DNA of 9,150 nt from Chitinophagaceae bacterium. GTDB lineage: Bacteria > Bacteroidota > Bacteroidia > Chitinophagales > Chitinophagaceae. Both the position numbers and the translations under genes were made by a program. The notes beneath the pieces were generated by a model. The model was not told the DNA's origin, ran no database searches, and worked only from the letters and a program-made list of their open reading frames with translations. Each line of letters starts with the position of its first letter. The stretch's first letter is position 1. The stretch covers positions 1 through 9,150 of the forward strand of contig VIKJ01000031.1 of the NCBI GenBank assembly GCA_008080615.1, given 5' to 3'. Of this stretch, positions 1 to 6,360 are shown one piece after another.

Positions 1-895
1 AGAAGTATTTTATGAAGTAGCTAAAGACTATCCCGAACTAAAAGCAGACGATGTAATTGTAGATGATCTATGTATGAAATTGGTAAGTAAGCCAGATCTT
101 TTTGATGTAGTAGTGCTTACTAATTTGCAAGGAGATATTGTAAGTGATTTATGTGCTGGATTAGTTGGTGGGCTTGGATTTGCGCCTTCAGCCAATATTG
201 GAGACCATATCTCTATTTTTGAAGCTGTTCATGGAACAGCACCCGATATTGCCGGAAAAAATATAGCCAATCCTACTGCTTTATTATTAAGTGGTTTTGG
301 AATGTTAAGGCATTTGGGTTTAATGGAAACTTCGGCAATGATTGAAAATGCCTTGTTATATACATTGGAGAATGGTCAGCATACGGGCGATTTTGGAGAT
401 AAAGCCACAAAGTCATTGAACACTACAGAATTTGCTCAGGCCATCATCAACAATTTTGGAAAAGTTCCTACTAATAATCCTAAACCAATTATAGATAATC
501 ACTACGTAACACCTACCAATTTTAAGTTGGAGTACAATCCAATGTTAGAAACCATCGACAACAATGAGGAATTCATTGTAGGGGTAGATATGTTTATTGA
601 AAGCAATGAACAGCCCAACTTAGTGGCCGAAAAATGCTTGAAACATACCATGGGCTTGTTCAAACTAGTTACCATAAGTAATAGAGGAACTCAGGTTTGG
701 CCAACTGGATCGGTATTTACCAATCTGGTGAATCAGTACCGTTGCCGATTTGAAAGTGTTGGAAATGTGCCTGTAACCCAAACTGATATATTAGAATTGT
801 ATAAGCAGCTCATGGCAGATTTTAAAATATGTTCTACTGAGCTTTTGAATATGTGGGGGGATAAAAAAGCATATAGTCTTGCACAGGGGCAATAA
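1..895 (+). CDS. icd: isocitrate dehydrogenase, long form with C-terminal extension (5' partial)
   Basis: This enzyme oxidatively decarboxylates isocitrate to 2-oxoglutarate in the TCA cycle, in the cytoplasm. The gene is cut by the left edge; complete codons begin at base 2 and about 298 residues remain, so the catalytic N-terminal part is missing. The visible family signatures are NLQGDIVSD (metal/substrate-binding aspartates), GGLGFAPSANIGD, and the coenzyme loop HGTAPDIAGKNIANP encoded at 230-274. After about residue 160 comes a second region (GVDMFIES, ISNRGTQVWPTG, QYRCRF, ending in AQGQ). It resembles the C-terminal extension of Thermus-type IDH and is absent from isopropylmalate dehydrogenase, which settles the choice between these related enzymes. 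In the coenzyme loop, Asp, Ile and Ala stand where E. coli NADP-IDH has Lys344, Tyr345 and Val351. This suggests NAD+ preference although such proteins are usually annotated as NADP-dependent. E2 follows after 52 bases with no terminator between, so cotranscription is possible. Confidence 0.93.
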   Translation, partial: EVFYEVAKDYPELKADDVIVDDLCMKLVSKPDLFDVVVLTNLQGDIVSDLCAGLVGGLGFAPSANIGDHISIFEAVHGTAPDIAGKNIANPTALLLSGFGMLRHLGLMETSAMIENALLYTLENGQHTGDFGDKATKSLNTTEFAQAIINNFGKVPTNNPKPIIDNHYVTPTNFKLEYNPMLETIDNNEEFIVGVDMFIESNEQPNLVAEKCLKHTMGLFKLVTISNRGTQVWPTGSVFTNLVNQYRCRFESVGNVPVTQTDILELYKQLMADFKICSTELLNMWGDKKAYSLAQGQ

Positions 896-947
896 TTGAG
901 TTGTTTTTTAACGTAATTTCACGGCTCATTTAAAGCATACAAAGAAG

Positions 948-2624
948 ATGGCTGAAGCGATATTAATGCCCCGTTTAAGTGATACCATGACAGAAGGCGT
1001 AATTGCTGCATGGCATAAGCATGTGGGCGACCAGGTTAAAAAGGGTGATTTATTGGCAGAAATAGAAACTGATAAGGCTACCATGGAATTGGAAAGTTAT
1101 CAGGATGGTGTTTTATTGCATATTGGTACACCTGATGGAGGAAAGCTACAAGTAAATGATTTACTAGCCATTTTTGGAAGTGCTGGTGAAGATATAAGCG
1201 AATTAATCAAATTACATAGCAGATCTAGTGGTGCTCAACCAGTTGCTGCTGCTCAACCAGCTTCAACTAATGCTCCTGCGGAACCTGTTACAAACACCCC
1301 AACTGCTACTTCAACTATTGATGTAGCTGCTATGGATGAAGTGGTGCTCATGCCCCGTTTAAGTGATACCATGACAGAAGGCGTAATTGCTGGATGGCAT
1401 AAAAATGTGGGGGATACTGTTAAAAAAGGAGAAGTGTTGGCTGATATTGAAACAGATAAAGCCACCATGGAATTGGAAAGTTATAAGGATGGAGTTTTAT
1501 TGTATCAAGGCGCAAAAGCCGGAGAGAAAATTTTAGTGAATGACCTGCTTTGCATTATAGGAAAAGACGGTTTAGACGTTGCAGCAATTGTTGCAGCGGT
1601 AAAATCTGGTGGAGATAAAGCTCCAACTCCTGCACCAGCTGCCGCACCTGCGCAAGCAGTAGAAGCTTCTGTAGCAAGCCCCGCTGCTGCTGCCACAAGC
1701 CCTGCTGCAGTTGAAGTAGTAAATGAAGGAAGAATTTTTGCCTCTCCACTGGCAAAAAAATTAGCAGCCGAAAAAGGTATTGATCTTAAATATGTGAAGG
1801 GTTCAGGAGACAATGGTAGAATTACCAAAACTGATGTAGATAATTTTGTTGCACCAACTGTTGCTACTCTTTCTTCAGCAGCATCTGCAACTCCATCATC
1901 AGCATCACCTGCAACAACATATGTTCCTGCAGTAACGGGTGAAGTTAGTTTTACAGATGTACCTGTTTCTCAAATGCGTAAAGTAATTGCGAAGCGTTTA
2001 AGTGAGAGCTTATTTACTGCTCCTCATTTTTTCCTTACAATGAGCATTAACATGGATGCAGCCATTGAAGCACGTGCTAAAATGAATGAGGTTGCTCCTG
2101 TAAAAATCAGCTTTAATGATATGGTGCTTAAAGCAACAGCTATGTCGCTTCAACAACATCCTAAAGTGAATAGTAGCTGGATGGGAGATTTCATTAGATA
2201 CAATAATCACATCAATATTGGGGTAGCAGTTGCAGTAGATGAAGGTTTATTGGTTCCTGTTGTTCGTTTCGCCAATTCAAAGTCATTAAGCCAAATTGGT
2301 GCCGAAGTAAAAGTATTTGCCCAAAAAGCAAAAGATAAAAAATTACAACCTTCCGATTGGGAGGGTAGCACATTTACCATTTCTAATTTAGGTATGTTTG
2401 GAATTGACCAATTTACGGCAATCATTAATCCTCCAGATTCATGCATATTGGCCGTGGGTGGAATTGCTCAAGAGCCCATTGTAAAAAATGGACAAATTGT
2501 AGTTGGCAATATCATGAAAGTAACCCTTAGTTGCGACCACCGCGTTGTGGATGGAGCTACTGGTGCAGCGTTCTTACAAACATTAAAGCAATTATTAGAA
2601 GAGCCAGTTAGAATGCTGGTTTAA
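948..2624 (+). CDS. pdhC: pyruvate dehydrogenase complex E2, dihydrolipoamide acetyltransferase (two lipoyl domains)
   Basis: E2 forms the core of the pyruvate dehydrogenase complex and moves acetyl groups from E1 to coenzyme A through swinging lipoyl arms. The 558-residue protein has, in order: lipoyl domain 1 (about 2-78, lipoyl Lys43 in ETDKATMELES); an Ala/Pro/Thr linker; lipoyl domain 2 (about 130-206, Lys171 in the same motif); a second Ala/Pro linker; a peripheral-subunit-binding domain (about 262-300, FASPLAKKLA to GRITKTDVDNF); a third linker; and the catalytic acyltransferase domain (about 335-558). Catalytic His531 and Asp535 lie in DHRVVDG. The Leu-Ser-Asp-Thr-Met opening of both lipoyl domains and the ETDKATMELES motif are typical of the pyruvate type rather than the 2-oxoglutarate type. 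The ATG at 948 is the only sensible start, since the lipoyl fold begins at once; no strong Shine-Dalgarno is seen. E1 and E3 genes are not in the window. A nested palindrome, probably a terminator, begins 14 bases past the stop. aceF is an alternative symbol. Confidence 0.96.
   Translation: MAEAILMPRLSDTMTEGVIAAWHKHVGDQVKKGDLLAEIETDKATMELESYQDGVLLHIGTPDGGKLQVNDLLAIFGSAGEDISELIKLHSRSSGAQPVAAAQPASTNAPAEPVTNTPTATSTIDVAAMDEVVLMPRLSDTMTEGVIAGWHKNVGDTVKKGEVLADIETDKATMELESYKDGVLLYQGAKAGEKILVNDLLCIIGKDGLDVAAIVAAVKSGGDKAPTPAPAAAPAQAVEASVASPAAAATSPAAVEVVNEGRIFASPLAKKLAAEKGIDLKYVKGSGDNGRITKTDVDNFVAPTVATLSSAASATPSSASPATTYVPAVTGEVSFTDVPVSQMRKVIAKRLSESLFTAPHFFLTMSINMDAAIEARAKMNEVAPVKISFNDMVLKATAMSLQQHPKVNSSWMGDFIRYNNHINIGVAVAVDEGLLVPVVRFANSKSLSQIGAEVKVFAQKAKDKKLQPSDWEGSTFTISNLGMFGIDQFTAIINPPDSCILAVGGIAQEPIVKNGQIVVGNIMKVTLSCDHRVVDGATGAAFLQTLKQLLEEPVRMLV
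966..1402 (+). repeat. near-identical DNA of the two lipoyl-domain starts
   Basis: Bases 966-1008 and 1350-1392 are identical over 43 bases. After one mismatch they match for 9 more (to 1018 and 1402). The offset is exactly 384 bases, or 128 codons. A second well-conserved block covers the lipoyl-lysine motif in each copy. Identity at synonymous positions points to recent duplication or gene conversion inside the E2 gene. Confidence 0.85.
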
Positions 2625-2638
2625 TTTCTGAATTAATT

Positions 2639-2754
2639 AAAAAGCTTGATTCAAACGTCAACTGCTTTAAAATTGCTGAATCCTTCTCGCTTTGCGATGT
2701 CGGATTCAAATCACGCAATTTTAAAAAAGGTTTCCTTTTTGAATCAAGCTTTTT
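2639..2754. terminator. nested palindromic element, likely bidirectional terminator between convergent genes
   Basis: A perfect 17-bp inverted repeat, AAAAAGCTTGATTCAAA (2639-2655) with its complement (2738-2754), encloses 82 bases that are themselves folded. Bases 2666-2676 pair with 2715-2725 (11 bp), and 2677-2683 pair with 2702-2708 (7 bp, with a six-base bulge at 2709-2714). TCGC 2687-2690 pairs with GCGA 2694-2697 over a TTT loop. AAAAAGG/CCTTTTT, around a TTT loop at about 2724-2740, is an alternative local hairpin. The outer stem ends in a T run on each strand and sits between converging E2 and metalloprotease genes, so termination in both directions is the simplest role. The long structured interior is unusual for a terminator, and a small palindromic (REP- or MITE-like) insertion is the alternative. 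Confidence 0.6.
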
Positions 2755-2789
2755 TGTTTTTACAATTAGTAAATCAATTCAACTCAATT

Positions 2790-5195
2790 TTACTCAAAGT
2801 CGCAACCAATGGGTGCTCCCGGTGGAATTTCTTTATGTTGTGGTAAACTGATCTCTTTTGGTTTATTAATTCTTTCTATTGCATATAAAAAATGAGATCG
2901 GTTGCTTGCTATTGTACTCAACTCAGCAGCGTATAATTTTAATGATTGTAAACGATCGAAGCAAATGGATTTTACTAAATAATTGCTTTGGTCACTTTGG
3001 CTTAATCCCAACATCCAGGTGAGTACCATCTGTTGTGTTTGTTCTTGAACAGTAGCTTTCAAACCCTTTTCTGGTGCGGCTTTCCAAGTAGCATTAATAA
3101 CAGCATCTAATACATCATCCCATCCAATTGTATTGGCTCTTGCTTTTAATTGTACCAATCTATTGGCTCTTTCTGCATTAAAAATAAATCCTAATTGAAA
3201 ATTAGTTAAGGCTTCTGCTGCAGCAAGCGGATCAAAACTCATCCCAGTTCTTTTGGCAAATAATTCACCAACCCCATAATACATTGGTGGTCTTGGAGGA
3301 ATCATGCCAACTATTTTTTCGGAGAGTGTAAGTACATCAGGAGATAAACTTTGAATTACTGCTTTTAAAGCGGTTTCTTGTATGGCCCTTGGTAAAATAG
3401 ATGGTGCTGCTTGTTGATCTCCTCTAACAGCATAATTATAGTTAATTCCACCAATTAGTTTTGACGCTGCTTCTACTTGATATCGGTGATAGTTGTATAC
3501 CGGAACCAATACATCTTCCAATCTGCTCATAGGTGTATTCATTCGAATGGCATTTTCGGAAAATTGGTCCAATGCTTTTTGCCTTACTGCTAATACATTT
3601 TTTAATTCTGTTACGGCATCAGTTCCATTATCCCATAAATGCGCAGTAGGATGAAATCCACTTGCAGCCCTAGCATCAGCGTCTGCAATAAATAACAAAC
3701 CCCTTTGAGTATTTTCTGCTAATAATTTATTTAAAGCTAGATCCGTGTAGGTGCCTGGGGCAAAATCGGAATATCCATATTGAATGGCTCGCTTATCCCA
3801 TTCTCCAATTTCATTGGTATATACTTTACTAAAATCTATATTTCCTTTTTCATTAATGAACACATTTGGATGAGGATAGTCCATCACAGAAGCCCGATTA
3901 TTTACACTTGATGCATAATTGTGCTGTAGTCCAAGTGTATGACCTACTTCATGCGCTGCTAATTGTCTCAAACGTTGCAATGCAGCTGCTCTCATAGTTT
4001 CAGGAACTGGTTTTCCGTTTTCGTATGGAGACAATAATCCAGTAAAAATTAAATAGTCTTGTCTTACACGCAAAGATCCTAGTGTTACTTGACCCTTAAT
4101 AATTTCCCCTGTTCTAGGATCAGTTACAGAAGATCCATAACTCCATCCTCTGGTAGAACGGTGTACCCAATTGATCATATTATAGCGGATATCCATTGGG
4201 TCTGCTGTATCTGGTAATACTTGTACAATAAATGCATTTTTATAACCTGCAGCTTCAAAAGCTTGGTTCCACCAACGAGCGCCATCTAATAATGCAGAAC
4301 GAATGGGTTCTGGAGTGCCATTGTCTAAATAATAAGTAATTGGTTTTACTGCTTCACTGATTGCCAAATTGGGATCTTTTTTGGCAAGCCGATGACGAGA
4401 GATAAACATTTTTTCTATAGGCTCACTAAAATCGCTACTGTAATCGAAAAAGCTGATTCCAAAAAAGCCACTTCTAATATCGTATTTACGAGGTTGATAT
4501 GTTAGATCTGGCAATTCTACAAATGAATGGTGCATTCTTAATGTAATAGCTTCTACAGAGGGCACTACACTGTTTACGAATCTACCTGCATCGGCTCCAC
4601 CAGTAAAACTAATACTGGCTTCTAGTTCAGTATTTTTGGGGAAATTCTTAGTATTGGCTAAATAAACGCTAGAACGGGGTTCACTTAAAGCATATGTTCC
4701 TTGACGCATTGCTTTTATTTTTTCAGCTGCGCCATGTGCATCTCTTAATAAAAAAGGAGTAAGGTCTATTAATACCTGGTCGTTTTCTTCCTCATCAATA
4801 GCAAAACCTGCAATGGTAGACTGAGCAAAAGATTCTTTTACAGCTCTTTGTTCATTTTTATCTGCAGACAATGCCCTGTAATCGTAATTGGGTTGAACCA
4901 ACATTAGTTTTTTGCCCACTTTTGTAAAGCGCACAACTCTACTATCACCAATTTGTCCTCTATCTAATCCTATATCGTTAGACCCCAATCCTGCTGGTAA
5001 AGAATTTACATATAAAAATTCCTGGTCTAACTTATTCACCAACATCCAAATCTTGCCGCTGGAAGCATCCCACCAAAAAGGGAAAAACCCATCGAAGCGT
5101 TTCATGTTTTTTGTTTTATCTAATATTTTAGAACTATTCTGGGCAGAAGTTCCAAAAATAATCAGGCTAAAAAATGCAATCAATAGGAGACGCAT
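2790..5195 (-). CDS. secreted zinc-dependent metalloprotease (met-zincin, DUF5117/DUF4953 type)
   Basis: This is a predicted exported zinc peptidase of 801 residues, about the usual size for this Bacteroidota family. A Sec signal peptide occupies residues 1 to about 18 (hydrophobic core LLLIAFFSLIIFG, then TSA before Gln19). No lipobox cysteine is present, so a periplasmic or secreted location is inferred. The N-terminal half (about 30-280, beginning RFDGFFPFWWD) resembles the DUF5117 region that accompanies these peptidases. The catalytic core holds HEVGHTLGLQH at 415-425 (zinc ligands His415, His419, His425 and catalytic Glu416). A methionine-turn candidate, SVMDYPHP, has Met438 thirteen residues further on, as in metzincins. 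The long C-terminal region has no motif I recognise. The substrate is unknown. The ATG at 5195 directly precedes the signal peptide. The gene lies downstream of the histone-like gene but is separated from it by terminator hairpins, so it is probably its own transcription unit. Confidence 0.9.
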   Translation of the reverse strand: MRLLLIAFFSLIIFGTSAQNSSKILDKTKNMKRFDGFFPFWWDASSGKIWMLVNKLDQEFLYVNSLPAGLGSNDIGLDRGQIGDSRVVRFTKVGKKLMLVQPNYDYRALSADKNEQRAVKESFAQSTIAGFAIDEEENDQVLIDLTPFLLRDAHGAAEKIKAMRQGTYALSEPRSSVYLANTKNFPKNTELEASISFTGGADAGRFVNSVVPSVEAITLRMHHSFVELPDLTYQPRKYDIRSGFFGISFFDYSSDFSEPIEKMFISRHRLAKKDPNLAISEAVKPITYYLDNGTPEPIRSALLDGARWWNQAFEAAGYKNAFIVQVLPDTADPMDIRYNMINWVHRSTRGWSYGSSVTDPRTGEIIKGQVTLGSLRVRQDYLIFTGLLSPYENGKPVPETMRAAALQRLRQLAAHEVGHTLGLQHNYASSVNNRASVMDYPHPNVFINEKGNIDFSKVYTNEIGEWDKRAIQYGYSDFAPGTYTDLALNKLLAENTQRGLLFIADADARAASGFHPTAHLWDNGTDAVTELKNVLAVRQKALDQFSENAIRMNTPMSRLEDVLVPVYNYHRYQVEAASKLIGGINYNYAVRGDQQAAPSILPRAIQETALKAVIQSLSPDVLTLSEKIVGMIPPRPPMYYGVGELFAKRTGMSFDPLAAAEALTNFQLGFIFNAERANRLVQLKARANTIGWDDVLDAVINATWKAAPEKGLKATVQEQTQQMVLTWMLGLSQSDQSNYLVKSICFDRLQSLKLYAAELSTIASNRSHFLYAIERINKPKEISLPQHKEIPPGAPIGCDFE

Positions 5196-5236
5196 AAGTG
5201 GTTGTTTAATGAATGATGTAATGGTTCAACACCTTT

Positions 5237-5244
5237 TAAAGGTA
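5237..5244 (-). promoter_or_regulatory. possible -7 element for the metalloprotease gene
   Basis: The minus strand reads TACCTTTA, near the Bacteroidota -7 consensus TAnnTTTG, about 42 bases before the metalloprotease ATG. A TTG at 5269-5267 lies 22 bases upstream, within or slightly beyond the usual -33 spacing. The box overlaps the palindrome ACCTTTTAAAGGT (5231-5243). This is a weak pattern match only. Confidence 0.25.
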
Positions 5245-5248
5245 TTTT

Positions 5249-5267
5249 AAAAAGGGCGTACATGCCC
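5249..5267 (-). terminator. short GC hairpin followed by T5, possible second terminator
   Basis: On the minus strand, GGGC (5267-5264) and GCCC (5257-5254) form a four-pair GC stem with a six-base loop, followed by five T (5253-5249). It comes just after the stronger terminator of the histone-like gene, in the same orientation. The short stem makes this uncertain. Confidence 0.35.
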
Positions 5268-5270
5268 AAT

Positions 5271-5304
5271 AAAAAACCCTGTCTTTATAAAAAAACAGGG
5301 TTTT
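5271..5304 (-). terminator. intrinsic terminator of the histone-like gene
   Basis: Read on the minus strand, a perfect 10-bp stem AAAACCCTGT/ACAGGGTTTT (5304-5295 with 5282-5273) closes a 12-base loop. The 3' side runs into six T. It starts 19 bases after the stop codon of the histone-like gene, the classic position for a Rho-independent terminator. Confidence 0.85.
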
Positions 5305-5323
5305 AAAACAGTGTTATATTCAA

Positions 5324-5902
5324 TTATGAATTATCAGAACCTGTAGATGGTGTTTCTGGAGTAAACAGTGTTGGTGTTTCAACAGGTGCAGGTGTTTCAA
5401 CAACAACTGGTGCCACAACTGGAGCTGGTTTTGTAATAACTTTCTTCTTTTTAGCAGCTGGCTTTTTAGCTACACCAGGCGCTGGAGCTGGTTTTGCTAC
5501 TGGTTTAGCTGCTGGCTTCGCAACAGGCTTTTTAGCAGCTACTTTCTTTTTAGGAGCAGCTTTCTTAGCAGCAACCTTTTTCTTAGGAGCAGCTTTTTTT
5601 ACTACTTTCTTAGCGGCAGCCTTCTTAGGTGCGGCTTTTTTTGCAGCTTTTTTAGGTGCTGATTTCTTTTTAGGAGCTACTTTTTTAGCGGCAGCCTTTT
5701 TAGGTGCGGTTTTTTTTGCGGCTTTTTTAGGAGCTGATTTCTTTTTAGGGGCTACTTTTTTGGCGGCAGCTTTTTTAGGTGCGGCCTTTTTTGCAGCTTT
5801 TTTAGGTGCGGCTTTTTTTGCTGCTTTTTTCACTGCCTTTTTAGGAGCTACTTTTTTGGGAGCAGTTTTTTTTGCGGCTTTCTTTTTACTTGCTTTTGCC
5901 AT
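5324..5902 (-). CDS. histone H1-like lysine/alanine/proline-rich protein
   Basis: This is a 192-residue, extremely basic, low-complexity protein, roughly one third lysine, that probably binds DNA non-specifically in the nucleoid. After MAKASKKK it is built from AAKK, AAPKK and VAPKKK units. Residues 50-74 and 75-99 form a tandem pair of 25-residue repeats differing at one residue. From about residue 125 the lysine density falls and Pro/Val/Ala segments appear (KPAAKPVAKPAPAP). The last 35 residues (about 158-192) lack lysine almost entirely and end in an acidic, Thr/Pro/Ser-rich tail. It has the composition of eukaryotic H1 tails and of bacterial Hc1/Hc2- and AlgP-like proteins, but low complexity makes true homology unprovable by eye. 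There is no signal peptide or membrane segment. The ATG at 5902 is the natural start. A strong terminator follows the gene, and 113 bases separate it from the SUI1 gene upstream. The role is inferred from composition only. Confidence 0.85.
   Translation of the reverse strand: MAKASKKKAAKKTAPKKVAPKKAVKKAAKKAAPKKAAKKAAPKKAAAKKVAPKKKSAPKKAAKKTAPKKAAAKKVAPKKKSAPKKAAKKAAPKKAAAKKVVKKAAPKKKVAAKKAAPKKKVAAKKPVAKPAAKPVAKPAPAPGVAKKPAAKKKKVITKPAPVVAPVVVETPAPVETPTLFTPETPSTGSDNS
5606..5755 (-). repeat. two tandem 75-bp repeats inside the histone-like gene
   Basis: Units 5681-5755 and 5606-5680 are in register with each other and differ at about six of 75 bases. Each encodes 25 residues beginning VAPKKKSAPKK. 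Shorter related units (AAPKKAAKK) flank them on both sides. Such in-frame repeats are prone to slippage, so copy number may vary between strains. Confidence 0.85.
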
Positions 5903-5962
5903 GATGGTATTAGTTTGTGTGTTAAAGTTGAGAAAAAAAGTAAGTTAGAATATTATTTTTAA

Positions 5963-5970
5963 TAAAGGTA
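5963..5970 (-). promoter_or_regulatory. possible -7 element for the histone-like gene
   Basis: The minus strand reads TACCTTTA, the same octamer as before the metalloprotease gene, 60 bases before the histone-like ATG. No convincing TTG lies at the -33 distance. The 113-base AT-rich gap after the SUI1 gene leaves room for a promoter, but the call is weak. Confidence 0.25.
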
Positions 5971-6015
5971 GTTTATTCGTAAGATTTATAAAAATGGATC
6001 TATCAAAACGAGTGT

Positions 6016-6360
6016 TTATTTTTTTTTAATTTGTGTAAATCCATTCTTCTGTAACCATTGAAAAACTTTATCGCGCTGATCACCTTGAATAATGGCTGCA
6101 CCATCTTTTGCACTACCTCCCGTACCGCAATAGTTTCTTAAGTTCTTTGCTAATAATTCTAAATCTGCTACAGTGCCAATAAACCCTGTTACTAGTGTTA
6201 CCGTTTTACCGCCTCGGTGCTTATTGTCTAATTGAATTTGTAGTTTTTGTTGGGCTGGAATCAATGTTTCCTGCGGCTCATCCACTTCTTCGCGAAATTG
6301 AAATGAAGGGTCTGTACTATAAACAAAGCCCAATTGGTCTGCTTTATTTTTTTTACTCAT
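6016..6360 (-). CDS. SUI1/eIF1-like translation initiation factor (YciH family)
   Basis: This is a small cytoplasmic protein (114 residues) of the bacterial SUI1 family, related to eukaryotic eIF1, which monitors start-codon selection. In bacteria the role is less settled; YciH has been linked to initiation fidelity and stress. A short polar N-terminus (1 to about 38) precedes the SUI1 fold (about 40-110). The domain shows the basic segment HRGGKTVTLVTGF (48-60) and the signature CGTGGSAKDGAAIIQGD (78-94). It ends in a lysine-rich IKKK. The length is normal for the family. The start is fixed by an 8-base overlap with the end of the kinase gene (minus strand ATGAGTAA, where TAA at 6355-6353 stops the kinase), which suggests translational coupling. 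The histone-like gene follows after 113 bases. Confidence 0.93.
   Translation of the reverse strand: MSKKNKADQLGFVYSTDPSFQFREEVDEPQETLIPAQQKLQIQLDNKHRGGKTVTLVTGFIGTVADLELLAKNLRNYCGTGGSAKDGAAIIQGDQRDKVFQWLQKNGFTQIKKK

Noticed and set aside
896..947. Possible promoter or terminator between IDH and E2
   Set aside because: I see no stem followed by a T run and no convincing TTG / TAnnTTTG pair in these 52 bases.
1505..1828. Ala/Gly-rich minus-strand frames inside E2
   Set aside because: These are antisense to the Ala/Pro linkers and binding domain of E2; low-complexity linker codons keep the opposite frames open.
2646..2846. Open frame of 66 codons on the + strand after E2
   Set aside because: It begins inside the nested palindrome and runs into the 3' end of the metalloprotease gene. 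It has no recognisable protein character, and a terminator-like structure explains the region better.
4912..5250. Open frame of 112 codons on the + strand
   Set aside because: It is antisense to the N-terminal part of the metalloprotease, whose signal peptide and family features are clear. The antisense protein has no recognisable feature.
5606..5755. Tandem repeats considered as a CRISPR array
   Set aside because: The units are directly adjacent without spacers, remain in one reading frame and encode a continuous Lys/Ala/Pro protein.
5760..5948. Ala/Phe-rich + strand frame resembling a membrane protein
   Set aside because: It is the reverse complement of Lys/Ala codons in the histone-like gene (AAA to TTT, GCN to NGC), which automatically yields Phe/Ala-rich hydrophobic text.
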